From CAMLDH01 sp966250375 (GTDB lineage Bacteria; Pseudomonadota; Gammaproteobacteria; Burkholderiales; Burkholderiaceae_D): a DNA stretch of 25,548 nt. Under the pieces are notes generated by a model. The model saw only the letters and a list, made by a program, of their open reading frames with translations. It was not told where the DNA came from and did no database searches. The position numbers were made by a program, and so were the translations under genes. The stretch is from positions 1 through 25,548 of the forward strand of contig CBINHE010000059.1 of the NCBI GenBank assembly GCA_966250375.1, in the 5' to 3' direction. This document shows positions 24,820 to 25,548 of the stretch, one piece after another. Position 1 is the first letter of the stretch. Each line of letters begins with the position of its first letter.

Positions 24820-24992
24820 GCTACTTATACCAATCTTCCGTCATAACGTGACATGAAATCGCGTCTTTTTCCGCCCGCCTGCGTTGCTCGTCGTTGCCAT
24901 AGCTCGCTATGGCGCCTCCTCTCGCCTTGCCGGACGAAAAAATCCATCTATTTCATCTGTCACGTTATGACGGAAGATTGGTATTAAGTAGT
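24820..24992. repeat. ~173-bp palindromic element with 27-bp perfect terminal inverted repeats
   Basis: Bases 24827-24853 and 24958-24984 are perfect 27-base inverted repeats (beginning ATACCAATCTTCCG). Outside them CTACTT and AAGTAG keep pairing. Inside, TGAAAT (24854-24859) pairs with ATTTCA (24950-24955), and at the centre GCCATAG/CTATGGC (24896-24902/24907-24913) closes on a CTCG loop. The whole is one long imperfect palindrome with no coding frame of its own. It looks like a small non-autonomous mobile element (MITE-like) or a dispersed bacterial palindromic repeat. No clear target-site duplication was found. Confidence 0.75.
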
Positions 24993-25010
24993 CATGCAAA
25001 AGAAACGGTG

Positions 25011-25181
25011 AATTTGTAGAAGCGGGCCTTGCCCGCGATAGCTTGCATGTGCGAACACCTATCGCGGGATGGAGCAGGGAATTCGTGCGGTCCGCCGCAC
25101 ACCTGCGGAACGGTTTGCGCTTGCAAGCGGATCGCCGCCCGGCGCAAATGCGCCCTGCAAGGGAGGCCCGCTCCTGCAAAA
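25011..25181. repeat. REP/BIME-like cluster of nested hairpins
   Basis: An outer stem (TTTGTAGAAGCGGGCC at 25013-25028 with GGCCCGCTCCTGCAAA at 25165-25180, 14 of 16 paired) encloses several perfect hairpins: CCCGCGATAG/CTATCGCGGG (25032-25041/25059-25068), GTGCGG/CCGCAC (25085-25100), the 12-base palindrome CGCTTGCAAGCG (25118-25129) and GGCGCA/TGCGCC (25141-25154). GCGGGC/GCCCGC (25022-25036) competes with the outer stem. The end sequence resembles the GTAGGAGCGGGC...GCCCGCGA core of pseudomonad REP elements (recalled, not searched). Confidence 0.65.
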
Positions 25182-25219
25182 AATTCCGCCTAAAAATTAC
25201 AATTTTTTGCTCGATTAGA

Positions 25220-25238
25220 TAGTCAGGCAAGCTGACTA
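25220..25238 (-). terminator. Hairpin after the small minus-strand gene
   Basis: TAGTCAG (25220-25226) and CTGACTA (25232-25238) pair perfectly around a 5-base loop, 30 bases beyond the stop of the 79-residue gene. On the minus strand no T-run follows immediately. A plausible but weak terminator. Confidence 0.4.
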
Positions 25239-25268
25239 CTCGTGTCCTGCCTTCGGCCTGTCCATGAT

Positions 25269-25508
25269 TCACCTGCTGTTCAAACGGCGATCCAGTTTCC
25301 GCAACAGGCCTTTCCTGTTCTTATGTTCGGCTTCATAGGCACGGATCTTGTTGATGTCCGCCGCGGACAAGGAATCCAGTTGGCCAGCGATCTGCGGAAT
25401 GGTCAGGGTCTGATAATCCTTCAGCGGCAGATTGCGATCCGGTGATTGCCCTTCTTTATCCTTCTGCCGCTCGCCCTCTGTCTCCCCATACTGCCAGGGC
25501 AATCGCAT
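25269..25508 (-). CDS. Small unknown protein with LPLxDYxxLT motif
   Basis: A 79-residue, highly charged soluble protein. After a polar N-terminus (1-26), the part LPLKDYQTLTIPQIAGQLDS followed by LSAADINKIRAYEAEHKNRK forms what looks like a short helical domain. This pattern (LP-x-x-DY-x-x-L-T, then LS-x-x-E/D-L/I, then Y/E-x-x-H-x-x-R) resembles a C-terminal motif I recall from many actinobacterial proteins; its function is not known to me. TGAGG lies about 5 bases before the ATG. Upstream of it only 40 bases are in the window, so its operon is unknown. It lies next to palindromic elements. Confidence 0.6.
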   Translation of the reverse strand: MRLPWQYGETEGERQKDKEGQSPDRNLPLKDYQTLTIPQIAGQLDSLSAADINKIRAYEAEHKNRKGLLRKLDRRLNSR

Positions 25509-25548
25509 GAAGCCTCAGCTCGGCAGCCCAAGTAACGTGCTCAGGTAA

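Larger units (their letters stand above)
24730..25268. other. Gene-free stretch rich in palindromic elements
   Basis: No gene of convincing coding character lies in these 539 bases. They hold a 7-bp tandem repeat (24754-24768), a ~173-bp palindrome (24820-24992), a hairpin cluster (25011-25181), a short AT-rich palindrome near 25193-25208 and a 7-bp hairpin (25220-25238). Apparent frames in this stretch are artefacts of the palindromes. Confidence 0.6.

Noticed and set aside
25011..25181. CRISPR array or tRNA-like gene in the hairpin cluster
   Set aside because: The hairpins differ from each other, with no regular repeat and spacer pattern, and no anticodon arm or CCA-type acceptor arrangement could be fitted.
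24907..25272. A 121-codon minus-strand frame across the palindromic region
   Set aside because: It runs through both palindromic elements and their hairpins, so its open state and Arg/Cys-rich content come from repeat composition.

Overview
The window looks like a chromosomal segment of a betaproteobacterium, most probably of the Oxalobacteraceae (Herminiimonas/Janthinobacterium type). This rests on gene content and order (a cysB-regulated cysI-DUF934-cysH-cysD-cysN-cobA operon, a CheZ-containing chemotaxis system, divergent lptFG/pepA), moderate GC and recalled protein similarity, not on a database search. No rRNA, tRNA, CRISPR array, phage gene or transposase is seen.

Layout. (1) 384-2980: cheZ and a CheA-type kinase, overlapping by one base, close to an imperfect hairpin that probably ends transcription from both sides. 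(2) 3049-6362, minus strand: a small VOC-fold protein and a fumarylacetoacetate-hydrolase-family enzyme in one operon, then a class I methyltransferase, then a CysB-type LysR regulator. (3) 6496-13383, plus strand: a TauE/SafE permease, a possible 20-codon leader ORF, sulfite reductase hemoprotein, DUF934 protein, APS reductase, the two ATP sulfurylase subunits and uroporphyrinogen-III methyltransferase (siroheme supply). Together they convert sulfate to sulfide through APS without a PAPS step. (4) 13393-16081, minus strand: lptF-lptG (LPS export) and a short CbiX/SirB-type chelatase that probably finishes siroheme. (5) 16122-17624: leucyl aminopeptidase pepA, divergent from lptF across only 40 bases. 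(6) 17769-23264, minus strand: a proline-rich inner-membrane-anchored protein, an 846-residue fusion of an extended SDR with SPW-like and VKOR-like membrane domains, and a Kef/YbaL-type cation/proton antiporter. (7) 23513-24729: a 24-codon ORF overlapping a patatin-like phospholipase. (8) 24730-25268: a gene-free stretch with a ~173-bp near-perfect palindrome and a ~170-bp cluster of nested hairpins resembling REP/BIME elements. (9) 25269-25508: a small unknown protein on the minus strand.

Most of the window is ordinary core metabolism. The less ordinary parts are the SDR-SPW-VKOR fusion, the short ORF with two cysteines in front of cysI, the repeated ATAAG boxes between cysB and the sulfur operon, and the two palindromic elements near the right end. 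I saw no defence, toxin or other clearly new multi-gene system.
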